A stretch of 16,076 nucleotides of DNA from Desulfovibrionaceae bacterium UBA3823 (GCA_002369295.1 DFDR01000124.1:6585-22660); one strand, 5' to 3'. Shown: positions 6,388 to 13,686, numbered from the stretch's first letter. Numbers and translations: made by a program. Notes: generated by a model not told the origin, from the sequence alone.

Positions 6388-7451
6388 TGGAGCAGCGCGT
6401 AGACTTCCTTGGGACTCCAGCCGCTCACGCGCTCGGCGGCCCTGCGGGCAACGGCCTTGGGCTTGCCGCCTGCCAGGGCTTCGGCCTCGAGGGCCTCCCT
6501 GACCTCGGCTTCGGAGGAGCGCTGGCCTCCTTCCGGCGGCCCGACGAGCACCGTGAGCTCGCCAAGGAGGGCGTCGGGGTGCGATGCCCGATCCTCAAGA
6601 CGAAAAAGAATAAATTCCTCGTGCACTTTGGTCAATTCCCTGCAGACGCAGGCCTGGCGGGGGCCAAGCTCCTCCAGGGCCAGGGCGAGCGAATCCTGCA
6701 GCCTGTCCTTGCGCTCGAAGAAGACGAGGGTGGCGGGAACTTTGGCAAAGCTGGCGAAGAGCCTGCGCCGTCCCGCCTCGTCGCGCGGCAGGAAGCCGAG
6801 GAAGCAGTGGGGCAGGGGCGGGATGCCGGCTGCCGAGAGGGCCGCGGCCGGCGCCGAGGGGCCTGGCACCGGATGCACGGCTATGCCCTGGCGCCGGCAG
6901 GCCCGGCAGAGCCGGTAGCCCGGATCCGCCACCAGAGGCGTGCCGGCGTCGGAGACCAGCGCCAGATCCTGGCCTGCCTTCAGCCGCTCCAGCATCAGGG
7001 GCTCCTTCTCCTGCTCGTTGTGGTCGTGGAAGCTCTCGACGGCCTTGACGCGCACGCCGAGCTCCCGGCACAGGGCAAGGGTGCGGCGGGTGTCCTCGGC
7101 GAGCACGAGGTCGCAGGATTCGAGCGCCAGCCTGGCCCTGGGGGAGAAGTCGAGCGCGTTGCCTATGGGCGTTGCCACCATGAAGAGCCGTCCGGGACCG
7201 CCTTGGGCCTTGGGAAAGGTCCAGCCTGCGCGCAAGCCTGCCGCGGCCGGCCTGGGGGCGGCCGGGGAGGCGGGGTTCTCGTGGATGCTCTCCGGGATGC
7301 TCTCTGGGAGACGTTCCTGGGGGGGGGCCTGGGGGCTTTCCTGGAGGCTCTCGTGGAGCCTTTCGTGGAGCTTTTCGGGCCCGCTGTCCTGCTGGGCCTC
7401 CTGCCGGGTGCCCGGGGCGGCTAGCGCTCCGGCAGCGTGAACTCTATGCAT
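6369..7451 (-). CDS. rsmI: 16S rRNA (cytidine-1402 2'-O)-methyltransferase RsmI, with a repetitive N-terminal extension
   Basis: Residues from about 88 onward are a typical RsmI: GRLFMVATPIGN, LAEDTRRT, FHDHNE, SDAGTPLVADPGY, PVPGPSA, PHCFLGFLPR and a C-terminal tail ending in SPKEVYALL. It 2'-O-methylates C1402 in the decoding centre of 16S rRNA using SAM. The first 87 residues are an unusual extension containing about nine tetrapeptide repeats (such as ERLH, ESLQ, ERLP, ESIP, ESIH) coded by a 12-bp minisatellite. The start at 7449-7451 is supported by AGGAGG 4 nt before the ATG; it lies inside the 3' end of rnhB (31-bp overlap). A TTG near 7234 would give a normal-length protein but has poor ribosome-site spacing. 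The extension is probably disordered. Confidence 0.9.
   Translation of the reverse strand: MHRVHAAGALAAPGTRQEAQQDSGPEKLHERLHESLQESPQAPPQERLPESIPESIHENPASPAAPRPAAAGLRAGWTFPKAQGGPGRLFMVATPIGNALDFSPRARLALESCDLVLAEDTRRTLALCRELGVRVKAVESFHDHNEQEKEPLMLERLKAGQDLALVSDAGTPLVADPGYRLCRACRRQGIAVHPVPGPSAPAAALSAAGIPPLPHCFLGFLPRDEAGRRRLFASFAKVPATLVFFERKDRLQDSLALALEELGPRQACVCRELTKVHEEFILFRLEDRASHPDALLGELTVLVGPPEGGQRSSEAEVREALEAEALAGGKPKAVARRAAERVSGWSPKEVYALLQTPREN
7281..7388. repeat. 12-bp minisatellite (nine units) inside the rsmI 5' region
   Basis: Nine contiguous 12-bp units follow a pattern near GTGGAGGCTCTC on the plus strand, for example GTGGATGCTCTC, CTGGAGGCTCTC, GTGGAGCCTTTC. A degenerate tenth unit may lie at 7269-7280. 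The unit at 7317-7328 contains a run of nine G. Twelve is a multiple of three, so changes in copy number keep the reading frame. Confidence 0.85.
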
Positions 7452-8215
7452 CGCGCCTCCTCTTCTTCCGGGGTTGGCGGCCGCACGCCCACGTACTCCT
7501 TGACGCCCTGGAAAGTGAGCCTGTGCGCGGGGCAGGGGCCGTAGCAGCCTATGCTCGCAAGATGGCGCATGGTGCCGTAGCCCTTGTGCTCCGCAAAGCC
7601 GTAGCAGGGAAAGCTGCGCGCCAGGCGGTCCATGTACCTGTCCCGCCAGACCTTGGCGAGCACCGAGGCTGCCGAGATGGCGGCAACCAGGCTGTCGCCC
7701 CTGACCACGGCGCGCTGGCTCGGGACGGGGCCTGCGGGCACGCGCCTGGCCAGCTCCCTGGCCAGCAGGGCGCTGGGGATGGTCTTGCTGCCGTCGACGA
7801 AGACGCGCTTAGGCAGCCCCCCCTCGGGGGCGAGCCTGCGGGCAGCCTTGGCGCAGGCCTTGGCCATGGCTTCGAAGGTGGCCTCGAGGATGTTGATTTC
7901 GTCGATCCTCGCCGGCGACGAGGCCGCTATGCCCCAGGCGAGGGCCTGCGCCTTGATCTCGGGGTAGAGGCGCTCGCGCGCTTCCGGCTCGAGCTGCTTG
8001 GAATCGTCGAGGCCGTCGAGCCGGAAGTCTTCGGGCAGCACCACGCAGGCAGCCACCACGGGACCGGCAAGCGACCCCCTGCCCGCTTCGTCGATGCCCG
8101 CGATGTCGGGGCCGAAGCGCGTGGGCAGGACGAATTCCTCGAGGCCGGGCAGGGCCGCCGGCAGGGCTCTTTTGGACCGCTTCTTGTGGGCAGGCGCGGC
8201 TGTGCGCGGGGGCAT
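7421..8215 (-). CDS. rnhB: Ribonuclease HII
   Basis: The 264-residue product has the RNase HII core: IAGIDEAGRGSLAGPVVAA with metal-binding Asp42-Glu43, DDSKQL, VFVDGSKT, AISAASVLAKVWRDRYM, and the GYGTMRHLASIGCYGPCPAHR segment. It cleaves the RNA strand of RNA-DNA hybrids and removes misincorporated ribonucleotides. The N terminus has a short basic, Pro/Ala-rich leader (HKKRSKRALPAALPGL). The ATG at 8213-8215 has AAGGAG 6 nt upstream, so I prefer it to the TTG at 8276-8278 that would add 21 residues. The 3' end overlaps the rsmI start. A terminator lies upstream, between it and rplS, so expression may depend on read-through. Confidence 0.93.
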   Translation of the reverse strand: MPPRTAAPAHKKRSKRALPAALPGLEEFVLPTRFGPDIAGIDEAGRGSLAGPVVAACVVLPEDFRLDGLDDSKQLEPEARERLYPEIKAQALAWGIAASSPARIDEINILEATFEAMAKACAKAARRLAPEGGLPKRVFVDGSKTIPSALLARELARRVPAGPVPSQRAVVRGDSLVAAISAASVLAKVWRDRYMDRLARSFPCYGFAEHKGYGTMRHLASIGCYGPCPAHRLTFQGVKEYVGVRPPTPEEEEARCIEFTLPER

Positions 8216-8276
8216 GGGCTGCTCCTTGGTGCTCCTTTGCTGGGGCAGGGGTTGGGAAGGCACTGGCGCCCCAAGC

Positions 8277-8310
8277 AAAAAGCCAGCTCCGGAAGACCCG
8301 AAGCTGGCTT
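8277..8310 (-). terminator. Intrinsic terminator downstream of rplS
   Basis: A 9-bp stem, AAGCCAGCT (8280-8288) with AGCTGGCTT (8302-8310), is followed on the minus strand by a run of U from the AAAAA at 8277-8281. I see no promoter in the 60 bp between it and rnhB, so it may attenuate rather than fully end transcription. Confidence 0.75.
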
Positions 8311-8345
8311 GAACGTGTCGAGTGAAGCCAGGCTGGCCTGGCGGA

Positions 8346-8693
8346 CTAGTAGTTGCCGCGGGGCTTGATGCGGGCCGCCTTGCCCTTGAGCTGGCGCAGG
8401 TAGTAGAGGCGGCTGCGGCGCACGCGGCCGCGGGTCACGACGTCCACGTGGTCGATGAAGGGGGAGTTCATGGGGAAGACGCGCTCCACGCCCACGCCCT
8501 CGGAGATCTTGCGGACGGTGAAGGTGCCGCCGGTGGTGCCGCGGTGCAGGCGGATGACGCTGCCCTGGAAGACCTGGATGCGCTGCTTTTCGCCTTCGAC
8601 GATGCGCAGATGGACTTTAACCGTGTCGCCGGAACGGAAGGCGGGCATGTCCATGCGCATGTTTTCCTGTTCAATCTTCTTGATGATGTCCAT
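8346..8693 (-). CDS. rplS: 50S ribosomal protein L19
   Basis: The 115-residue product matches L19: [47 protein letters not shown], a segment ending in [14 protein letters not shown], and the tail [18 protein letters not shown]19 sits at the 30S-50S interface. The ATG at 8691-8693 has AGGAG 8 nt upstream. In many bacteria rplS follows trmD in the rpsP-rimM-trmD-rplS operon; here it is the first gene of its unit, with its own strong promoter and long leader, and a divergent DnaA-like gene lies upstream. An open frame continues in frame above the start but shows no protein-like conservation. Confidence 0.97.
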   Translation of the reverse strand: MDIIKKIEQENMRMDMPAFRSGDTVKVHLRIVEGEKQRIQVFQGSVIRLHRGTTGGTFTVRKISEGVGVERVFPMNSPFIDHVDVVTRGRVRRSRLYYLRQLKGKAARIKPRGNY

Positions 8694-8947
8694 CGTCAAA
8701 CTCCTAAAGATAGACGGCGTATCCACGCCTCTCGATGTTGGGCTGGCGTTCGGCGAGCCGGCTCTCTCGGAGAGCGGGCAGCTCTGGACCGGCCTGCCGT
8801 GCCTGTCGCCTGCAGAGGCGGACAGCCTGAAATTTCGCTGGCGTCTTCCGGTGCATCCGGCCTCGGGGGCGGGCGTGCTCCGGAAAGAGGGCATGCTCCG
8901 GAAGAAGGGCATGCTGAAAGCATGGCGCACCGAGGTGCGCTTCAAGG
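8694..8947 (-). promoter_or_regulatory. Long structured 5' leader of rplS
   Basis: With the start site placed about 7 nt below the -10 box, the transcript has about 254 nt before the L19 start. Its 5' end holds two adjacent hairpins: GCGCAC with a 4-nt loop (8925-8940) and CATGC with a 5-nt loop (8910-8924). An 18-bp tandem repeat with TCCGGA palindromes comes next, and there is a CTCTC/GAGAG hairpin near 8763-8775. Such leaders often mediate ribosomal-protein autoregulation. No known L19 leader motif could be verified here. Confidence 0.45.
8875..8921. repeat. 18-bp tandem repeat in the rplS leader
   Basis: Units at 8875-8892 and 8893-8910 differ at three of 18 positions (GTGCTCCGGAAAGAGGGC and ATGCTCCGGAAGAAGGGC). 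A third, partial unit starts at 8911. Confidence 0.7.
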
Positions 8948-8953
8948 AAGGGT

Positions 8954-8982
8954 GATATAGCTGGATCGCCACCCTTTGTCAA
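8954..8982 (-). promoter_or_regulatory. Sigma70-type promoter for rplS
   Basis: On the minus strand TTGACA (8977-8982) is separated by exactly 17 bp from TATATC (8954-8959). The -35 is a perfect match and the -10 a close one, directed at rplS. Confidence 0.75.
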
Positions 8983-9015
8983 AGCCCTGCGGGCAAATTT
9001 TTCGGCGGCCGTCCC

Positions 9016-9145
9016 TGCCTCCTGCCGGCACGCGCCTGGGCCCGTTGTCTTGCTCCGCGGGCCCGTCGTCTGGGCCAGTTGCCCGGGGGAGTCGCCTTGG
9101 CCTGTGTCTGGAGTATTCGTCTGGACCCGTCGCCTGGACAAGGGA
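9016..9145. repeat. Degenerate short tandem repeats upstream of the rplS promoter
   Basis: Related units ending in GTCGTCT, GTCGCCT or GTTGTCT recur every 12-26 bp (for example GGGCCCGTCGTCT, GGACCCGTCGCCT). I see no gene here. 8983-9190 is GC-rich and noncoding; 9191-9546 becomes AT-rich towards the DnaA-like gene. Confidence 0.45.
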
Positions 9146-9190
9146 GGCGCAGGCTGTGCGACCCCGGTCCGGCGTCCCCGGCATCAACCA

Positions 9191-9205
9191 TAAAGTGATA
9201 CTTTA
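9191..9205. promoter_or_regulatory. Operator-like palindrome between rplS and the DnaA-like gene
   Basis: TAAAGTGATACTTTA is a 6-bp inverted repeat around a 3-nt centre, at the switch from GC-rich to AT-rich sequence. Its binding protein is unknown. No DnaA box of the TTATCCACA type was seen in the region. A TTGACT at 9412-9417 has no well-spaced -10. Confidence 0.3.
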
Positions 9206-9546
9206 ACAATTTTGCCGGAAATCGTGCCAGAAGGTGCCGGGCAGGGCGAGACCGGGAAAAAAATTCATGGCAAAAACGAAGAAAAATTGAGAAAAACAGA
9301 AAAATTTGGAAGGGCATCGTGTAGGTGCCCGTCACTTCCCTGATCTTTGGGCACGGGTGACTTTGCGGTAACTCAAAGGATCGCAGGGAGATTTTTTTTT
9401 CACGGCTTCCCTTGACTCAAAAAAAGTCGCATAAAATCAATATATTGGTGAAGACCGGCAGGGCGCTTCCGCTTTCGGCGCGTATGCTGGCAAATGGGCC
9501 GAATACGCCGTTTGCCTGGCTGGGGAGGAACGGGTAGAACTCGCCC

Positions 9547-11166
9547 ATGGCAGAACAATGGCAGAAAATTCTAGAAAATCTCGTGAAGAGGCTTGATCCG
9601 AGCGACTTTAACGTTTGGATCACGCCCTTATCTGCTGAAATCACGGGACATTCCATTAGCCTGCGACTGGACGGCGCGACAGGCTTCTTCGTTGAGCGCT
9701 TCAAAAAGAAGATGGAGCGCGTCATACGCGAGGCTGCGGCCGAGGTTTTCGCCTGTCTGCCCATGGACGTGCGCCTTGAGGTGTCGGGCAGGCCCGCCAG
9801 GCCCCAGAGCGCGTCCCCGTCCCCGGCTCCGTCTCCGTCTCCGAAGGCTGCCTGTCCAGTCGCCGGCGCCGCGCCCCGGCGTGGCGCAAGGCCCGCCATG
9901 TCCGAGGCGACGGACAGCGCGGCCCCCAGGAAGCGGGGGCGCGGGGCGCCTGCCGACCTGGCGCCTGCGGGCACAGGCCAGGCTCCGGCGGACAGGACGC
10001 CTGCCGGCAGGGCTGCCGTCGCCAGCCAGGACGCGGAAGGGGGCCGAGGCCGCCATCGCGCCGTGCCAGGCTCCCTGCTGCCCCAGGCCCCCCTGAACCG
10101 GCCCGTGACGGGCTCGGGGGTGAAGCTCTCCCAGAAGCTCTTCCGCTACACCTTCGACGACTTCGTGGTGGGCGAGTCCAACCGCCTGGCCTACGCGGCT
10201 GCCAGGGAGCTCTGCTCCCAGAGCGGCTTTGTGGACACGCTCTTCCTGAATTCGGACGCGGGCCTCGGCAAGACGCACATCGTCCAGTCCGTGGCCGCCA
10301 GCGTCCAGGCTGCCAGAGGCGCCCATGCCGGCGTGGCCTGTCTGTCTGCCGACGACTTCTGCTCGCGCTTCGTGGCGGGTTCGCGCAGCGGCACCCTTGC
10401 CGAGTTCGACGCCCAGCTCAAGGCCCTCGACTTCTTCATGCTCGACGACGTGCACTTCCTGCAGGGCAAGGACAAGACCCAGGAATTCCTGCTCAACCTC
10501 GTCAAGCATCTGCAGGACAAGGGCTCCAGGGTCGTCTTCACGAGCTCCTGCCAGCCCCGCGACCTCACCATGCTGGACAGCCAGCTCGCCTCCATGCTCC
10601 TCTCCGGCATCCGCGCGCACATGGATCTGCCCACCTACGAGATGCGCCGGGAGATGCTCCGATCCAAGGCCAGGATCCACCAGGTCATTCTGCCCGACGA
10701 GGTGGAGCACCTGCTGGCCTCGCGGCTCACGGGCGACGTGCGCCAGCTCGAGTCCTGCCTGCGCACCCTGCTTTTGAAGATGCGCGTGCTCAAGGCTCCG
10801 CTCACGCCCGAAATGTGCATGGACGTGCTCGACGACTTCGCGCCTGCGGCCTCCTCCGGGCAGCCCAGCTTCGAGGATCTGCTGCGCATCGTGGCCGAGG
10901 GCTTCGGCCTCAGCCCCGAGCAGCTGGGCTCCCGCGTCAGGCGCCGGGAAATCGTCAACGCCCGCAACACCCTCTTCTATCTGGCCCGCAAGCACACGGA
11001 CCTCACCCTGGAGCAGATAGGCGGGCGCCTCAACAAGCGCCACTCCACCGTCATCAAGGGCATCACGGCCGTCGAGCAGGAGATGCTGCGCGAGTCCAGC
11101 GCCGGACGCCAGATGCAGCGCGTCGTGAGCCTCATCGAGCGCAGCGCCGGCATGGCGCCCCGGTAG
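9547..11166 (+). CDS. DnaA-like protein with degenerate AAA+ site (second-type paralogue)
   Basis: The 539-residue product has the four DnaA domains: domain I (1-70, WQKILENLVKRLDPSDFNVW), a long Pro/Ala/Arg-rich domain II (about 80-190), an AAA+ domain (195-440), and domain IV (441-539) with NARNTLFYLARKHTDLTLEQIG and KRHSTV, matching the DnaA box-binding helix-turn-helix. Walker B FFMLDDVHF and sensor 2 Arg399 are kept. The P-loop reads NSDAGLGKT, so its first Gly is Ser. At the sensor 1 position Asp is Ser334, and both box VII arginines (E. coli Arg281 and Arg285) are Gln346 and Met350. It is probably a paralogue, not the main initiator, and dnaN, recF and gyrB are not nearby. The start is fixed by an in-frame TAG at 9535-9537; no ribosome site is well placed. 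Confidence 0.85.
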   Translation: MAEQWQKILENLVKRLDPSDFNVWITPLSAEITGHSISLRLDGATGFFVERFKKKMERVIREAAAEVFACLPMDVRLEVSGRPARPQSASPSPAPSPSPKAACPVAGAAPRRGARPAMSEATDSAAPRKRGRGAPADLAPAGTGQAPADRTPAGRAAVASQDAEGGRGRHRAVPGSLLPQAPLNRPVTGSGVKLSQKLFRYTFDDFVVGESNRLAYAAARELCSQSGFVDTLFLNSDAGLGKTHIVQSVAASVQAARGAHAGVACLSADDFCSRFVAGSRSGTLAEFDAQLKALDFFMLDDVHFLQGKDKTQEFLLNLVKHLQDKGSRVVFTSSCQPRDLTMLDSQLASMLLSGIRAHMDLPTYEMRREMLRSKARIHQVILPDEVEHLLASRLTGDVRQLESCLRTLLLKMRVLKAPLTPEMCMDVLDDFAPAASSGQPSFEDLLRIVAEGFGLSPEQLGSRVRRREIVNARNTLFYLARKHTDLTLEQIGGRLNKRHSTVIKGITAVEQEMLRESSAGRQMQRVVSLIERSAGMAPR

Positions 11167-11231
11167 TCTCCGGCAGCGCTCGGGCAGTCCCCGGCAGTGC
11201 CCCGGCAGCGTCCGGCAAGACCGGGGCCGGT
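11167..11231. repeat. Degenerate tandem repeats after the DnaA-like gene
   Basis: Units close to TCCGGCAGCG recur about every 10-11 bp (CCGGCAGCGCT, CGGGCAGTCCC, CGGCAGTGCCC, CGGCAGCGTC, CGGCAAGACC). They resemble the repeat-rich gap upstream of rplS. Confidence 0.5.
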
Positions 11232-11241
11232 GCGGACAGCC

Positions 11242-11261
11242 CCTGCGCGACCGTGCGCAGG
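11242..11261. terminator. GC-rich hairpin between the DnaA-like gene and the oxidoreductase
   Basis: CCTGCGC (11242-11248) pairs with GCGCAGG (11255-11261) around a 6-nt loop. There is no U-run, so a role in termination is only possible. Confidence 0.3.
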
Positions 11262-11338
11262 ACTCCCCGGGAGCGTCCGGCTTCCATTCGGGAACGCCAG
11301 GCTTTCTTCTGAAGATGCTCTGGCCTAGAATCGCGGCC

Positions 11339-13657
11339 ATGCAACGCACCGTCTGCTACATGTGCTCCTCGGAGTGCGGCCTGCTTGTCTCGGCAGAGGC
11401 AGGCGGCCTTGTGCTGCGCGGCGATCCCGCCCATCCCGTGAACCGGGGGCGGATCTGCCCGAAGCTTGCCCTGGCCGAAGCCCTGCGCCGCCACCCCCTG
11501 CGCCTGACCACGCCCCTGAAGCGCACTGGCCTGCGCGGGGAGGGCCGCTTTGCCCCCTGCACCTGGGACGAGGCCGCAGAGCTCTGCGGGCGCTCCCTGC
11601 AGGCGCTTGCCCGGGACTTCGGTCCCGAGTCGCTTGCCGTGCTCTTCGGCGAGAAGCCGGACCACGACATGGTCTACGACTTTGCCGGCTGCTTCGGCAC
11701 GCCCAACGTCCTGGACCACAACAGCCTCTGCGACGCCAGCCGCAGGCTCGCCTTTGCCGGCGTCTACGGCAGGGGCCAGGAGCGCCCCCTGCCGGATCTG
11801 GCGCGGCCGCTTCCTCTCCAAAGGCCAGCCTCGGAAGGGGGCGGCCAGGAGCTGCGCCTTGCCCACGACTGCCGCCTGCTCGTGCTCTTCGGCGAGAACC
11901 CGGCCGAGGCCACGCGCTTCCGCTGGCTCTGGGAGGGCATGCGGCAGGCGCGACAGGCCGGCATGAAGCTTGTGGTGGTGGACCCCTTCCGCACCGCGAC
12001 AGCCAGGGAGGCAGACCTCTGGCTTCCCGCACGGCCCGGCGCCGACTATGCCATCCTGCTCTGCCTGCTGGCCCAGGCGCTGGCGGATCCTGCTGCCCTG
12101 GACATGGCCTTCGTCGGGCGCCATGGGTCGCGCTTTGCCGAGCTGCGGGAGCTTGTGCTGGCAGGGCGCCGTGATCCGGCAAACGGCCTTGCCGTGGGCT
12201 CGATTCCCTGGGCCTGCCGCAAGGCGGACCTGCCCCTGGACGCCATGGAGGCCCTGGTGCGGGACGTCAGAACCATCCGTCCCTTCAGCGCCATGGCGGG
12301 CATGAACGGCGTGGCCCACAGTCCCGGCGGCCTGCTTGCCTGCGAGACCCTTGCCGTGCTCGTTGCCGTCTGCGGCTGCCTCGACGTGCCGGGCGGCCTT
12401 GCCCTGCGCCAGCCCCTGCCCCTGGCCTCGCCGCAGGAGCGGCTCGAGCGGGCGCTCGGCGATCGGAAATATCTGCACAAGGACCGCTACGGCGCCTATC
12501 CCGGGGCCAGCCACGGCGTCTTTGCCCGCATCCCCAGGGACGTCGCCGAGGGCGTGCGGCTTGTCCGGGGCCCCTTTGCCGGCAGGCGCTACGCCCTGCG
12601 GGGGCTGGTGTGCGTGCACGGCAACCCTCTGCTCACAGCGCCGGAGAGCGGGGCCTGGCGGCGCATGCTGACGGCAGGCGACGGCCGCGGCTGCTACCTG
12701 CTTCGGCACATCTCGGTCCACGCCACCCTCCTGAACGAGACGGCCCGCTTTGCCGACATCGTCTTCCCCATGGCGCACTTTCTTGAGCGCCAGGGCGTCT
12801 GCGCGCTCGAGACCGCGGCTCCCGCCGTCGGCCTCAGGCAAGCCGTGGCCGAGCCGCCCCGGGGCGTGCTCAGGCCGCTGGAGGTCTGGCAGAGGCTTGC
12901 CAGAGCGTGCGTTCCCGGCCTTGCGCCGGACGCCCCTCTGCCGGGGGCGCTTGGCGCCGTGGACGACGACGAGTGGTGCAATGCGGTTCTGGCCCCGCTC
13001 GGCAGGCTGGGAGAGGATTTTGCGGGAACGACGCCCTGCGGCTGGCTGAGATCGCGCGGAGGCTTTGCCCAGTGGCCTGCCAGCTCACGCAAGTACGACA
13101 GGGAAGGCTTCGCGACGCCGGACGGGAAGATCGACCTGGCGCCGGCATCGCTGGTCCGCTTCTATGCCGGCCTGGACCAGGGCGTGGATCGGCTGTCCGG
13201 ATCTGCCGGGGCATCGGCCGTCGCGGACGGGGATGCTCCCGGCGGGCCCTTCCTGCTCGTCACGGGCCGCAGCCCCCTGCACACCCACACGGCAACGCAG
13301 GACTGCTATCCCGAAGGCAGTCCCGCACGGCGCCTCCGGCTCCTTGTCAATGCCGGCGACGCCTCGCGCCTTGGTCTTGTCCGGGACGCCTGGGTGCGCA
13401 TGCGCGGCGCCAGGGGCGCGGCCGTGCTCGCCAGGGTGGAGCCGACGCCTGACCTGAAGCCCGGCGTGGTGCGCTGCCAGCACGGCTGGGGGACGGATCC
13501 CTCGCTGCTTGCCCATCCCCTGGACGGCTCCTTCAACGTCAACGAGCTCACGCTGGCAGAGCGCTTCGATCCCTGGACCGGCAACGCCTGGTTCGGCGGC
13601 CTGGAGGTCTTTCTGGAACCTTTGGCTCCCGGCGAGGCGCCCCCCGCGGCGCCGTGA
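11339..13657 (+). CDS. Molybdopterin-dependent oxidoreductase (DMSO reductase family), orphan catalytic subunit
   Basis: The N terminus holds a [4Fe-4S] motif, CYMCSSECG then GRICPK (C-x2-C-x3-C-x27-C). Next come the molybdopterin domains with FGENPAEA, VVDPFRTATAREADLWLPARPG and GMNGVAHSPGG. The C-terminal dinucleotide-binding barrel carries LVTGRSPLHTHTATQDCYPE and VVRCQHGWG. Cys131, in DHNSLCDASRR, is the likely Mo/W ligand, as in PhsA/PsrA, NapA and acetylene hydratase types. At about 772 residues it is normal for the family. No Tat signal is present, so it should be cytoplasmic. No Fe-S or membrane partner is adjacent, and its substrate is unknown. The ATG at 11315 would add 8 residues; neither start has a clear ribosome site, and I prefer 11339 because the Fe-S motif normally begins within a few residues of the start. 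Confidence 0.85.
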   Translation: MQRTVCYMCSSECGLLVSAEAGGLVLRGDPAHPVNRGRICPKLALAEALRRHPLRLTTPLKRTGLRGEGRFAPCTWDEAAELCGRSLQALARDFGPESLAVLFGEKPDHDMVYDFAGCFGTPNVLDHNSLCDASRRLAFAGVYGRGQERPLPDLARPLPLQRPASEGGGQELRLAHDCRLLVLFGENPAEATRFRWLWEGMRQARQAGMKLVVVDPFRTATAREADLWLPARPGADYAILLCLLAQALADPAALDMAFVGRHGSRFAELRELVLAGRRDPANGLAVGSIPWACRKADLPLDAMEALVRDVRTIRPFSAMAGMNGVAHSPGGLLACETLAVLVAVCGCLDVPGGLALRQPLPLASPQERLERALGDRKYLHKDRYGAYPGASHGVFARIPRDVAEGVRLVRGPFAGRRYALRGLVCVHGNPLLTAPESGAWRRMLTAGDGRGCYLLRHISVHATLLNETARFADIVFPMAHFLERQGVCALETAAPAVGLRQAVAEPPRGVLRPLEVWQRLARACVPGLAPDAPLPGALGAVDDDEWCNAVLAPLGRLGEDFAGTTPCGWLRSRGGFAQWPASSRKYDREGFATPDGKIDLAPASLVRFYAGLDQGVDRLSGSAGASAVADGDAPGGPFLLVTGRSPLHTHTATQDCYPEGSPARRLRLLVNAGDASRLGLVRDAWVRMRGARGAAVLARVEPTPDLKPGVVRCQHGWGTDPSLLAHPLDGSFNVNELTLAERFDPWTGNAWFGGLEVFLEPLAPGEAPPAAP

Positions 13658-13662
13658 ACCGG

Positions 13663-13686
13663 AAGGCCCTTCTGGCTAAGGGGCCT
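13663..13686. terminator. Hairpin in the convergent intergenic gap
   Basis: AAGGCCCTT (13663-13671) pairs with AAGGGGCCT (13678-13686) with one bulge, right after the oxidoreductase stop. A second small hairpin, CCCCC/GGGGG, lies near 13779-13793 on the side of the convergent gene. Neither has a U-run. The rest of 13658-13799 is GC-rich with CAGCCAGCCAGC-type repeats and no gene. Confidence 0.35.

Noticed and set aside
8216..8278. Longer rnhB start at a TTG (8276-8278)
   Set aside because: The ATG at 8213-8215 has a well-placed AAGGAG, and the extra residues would begin inside the rplS terminator.
9392..9400. Run of nine T as a terminator upstream of the DnaA-like gene
   Set aside because: Only a 5-bp stem (CTTTG/CAAAG) lies nearby, 12 nt away, and no plus-strand gene precedes it.
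9448..9537. Leader peptide upstream of the DnaA-like gene
   Set aside because: Neither the GTG nor the ATG start has a ribosome site, and the peptide shows no attenuation-type features.
9628..11349. 573-codon minus-strand frame across the DnaA-like gene
   Set aside because: It shows no family motifs and is a shadow of the clearly recognisable DnaA domains on the plus strand.
11132..12841. 569-codon minus-strand frame across the oxidoreductase
   Set aside because: Antisense shadow; the plus strand has the Fe-S and molybdopterin motifs.
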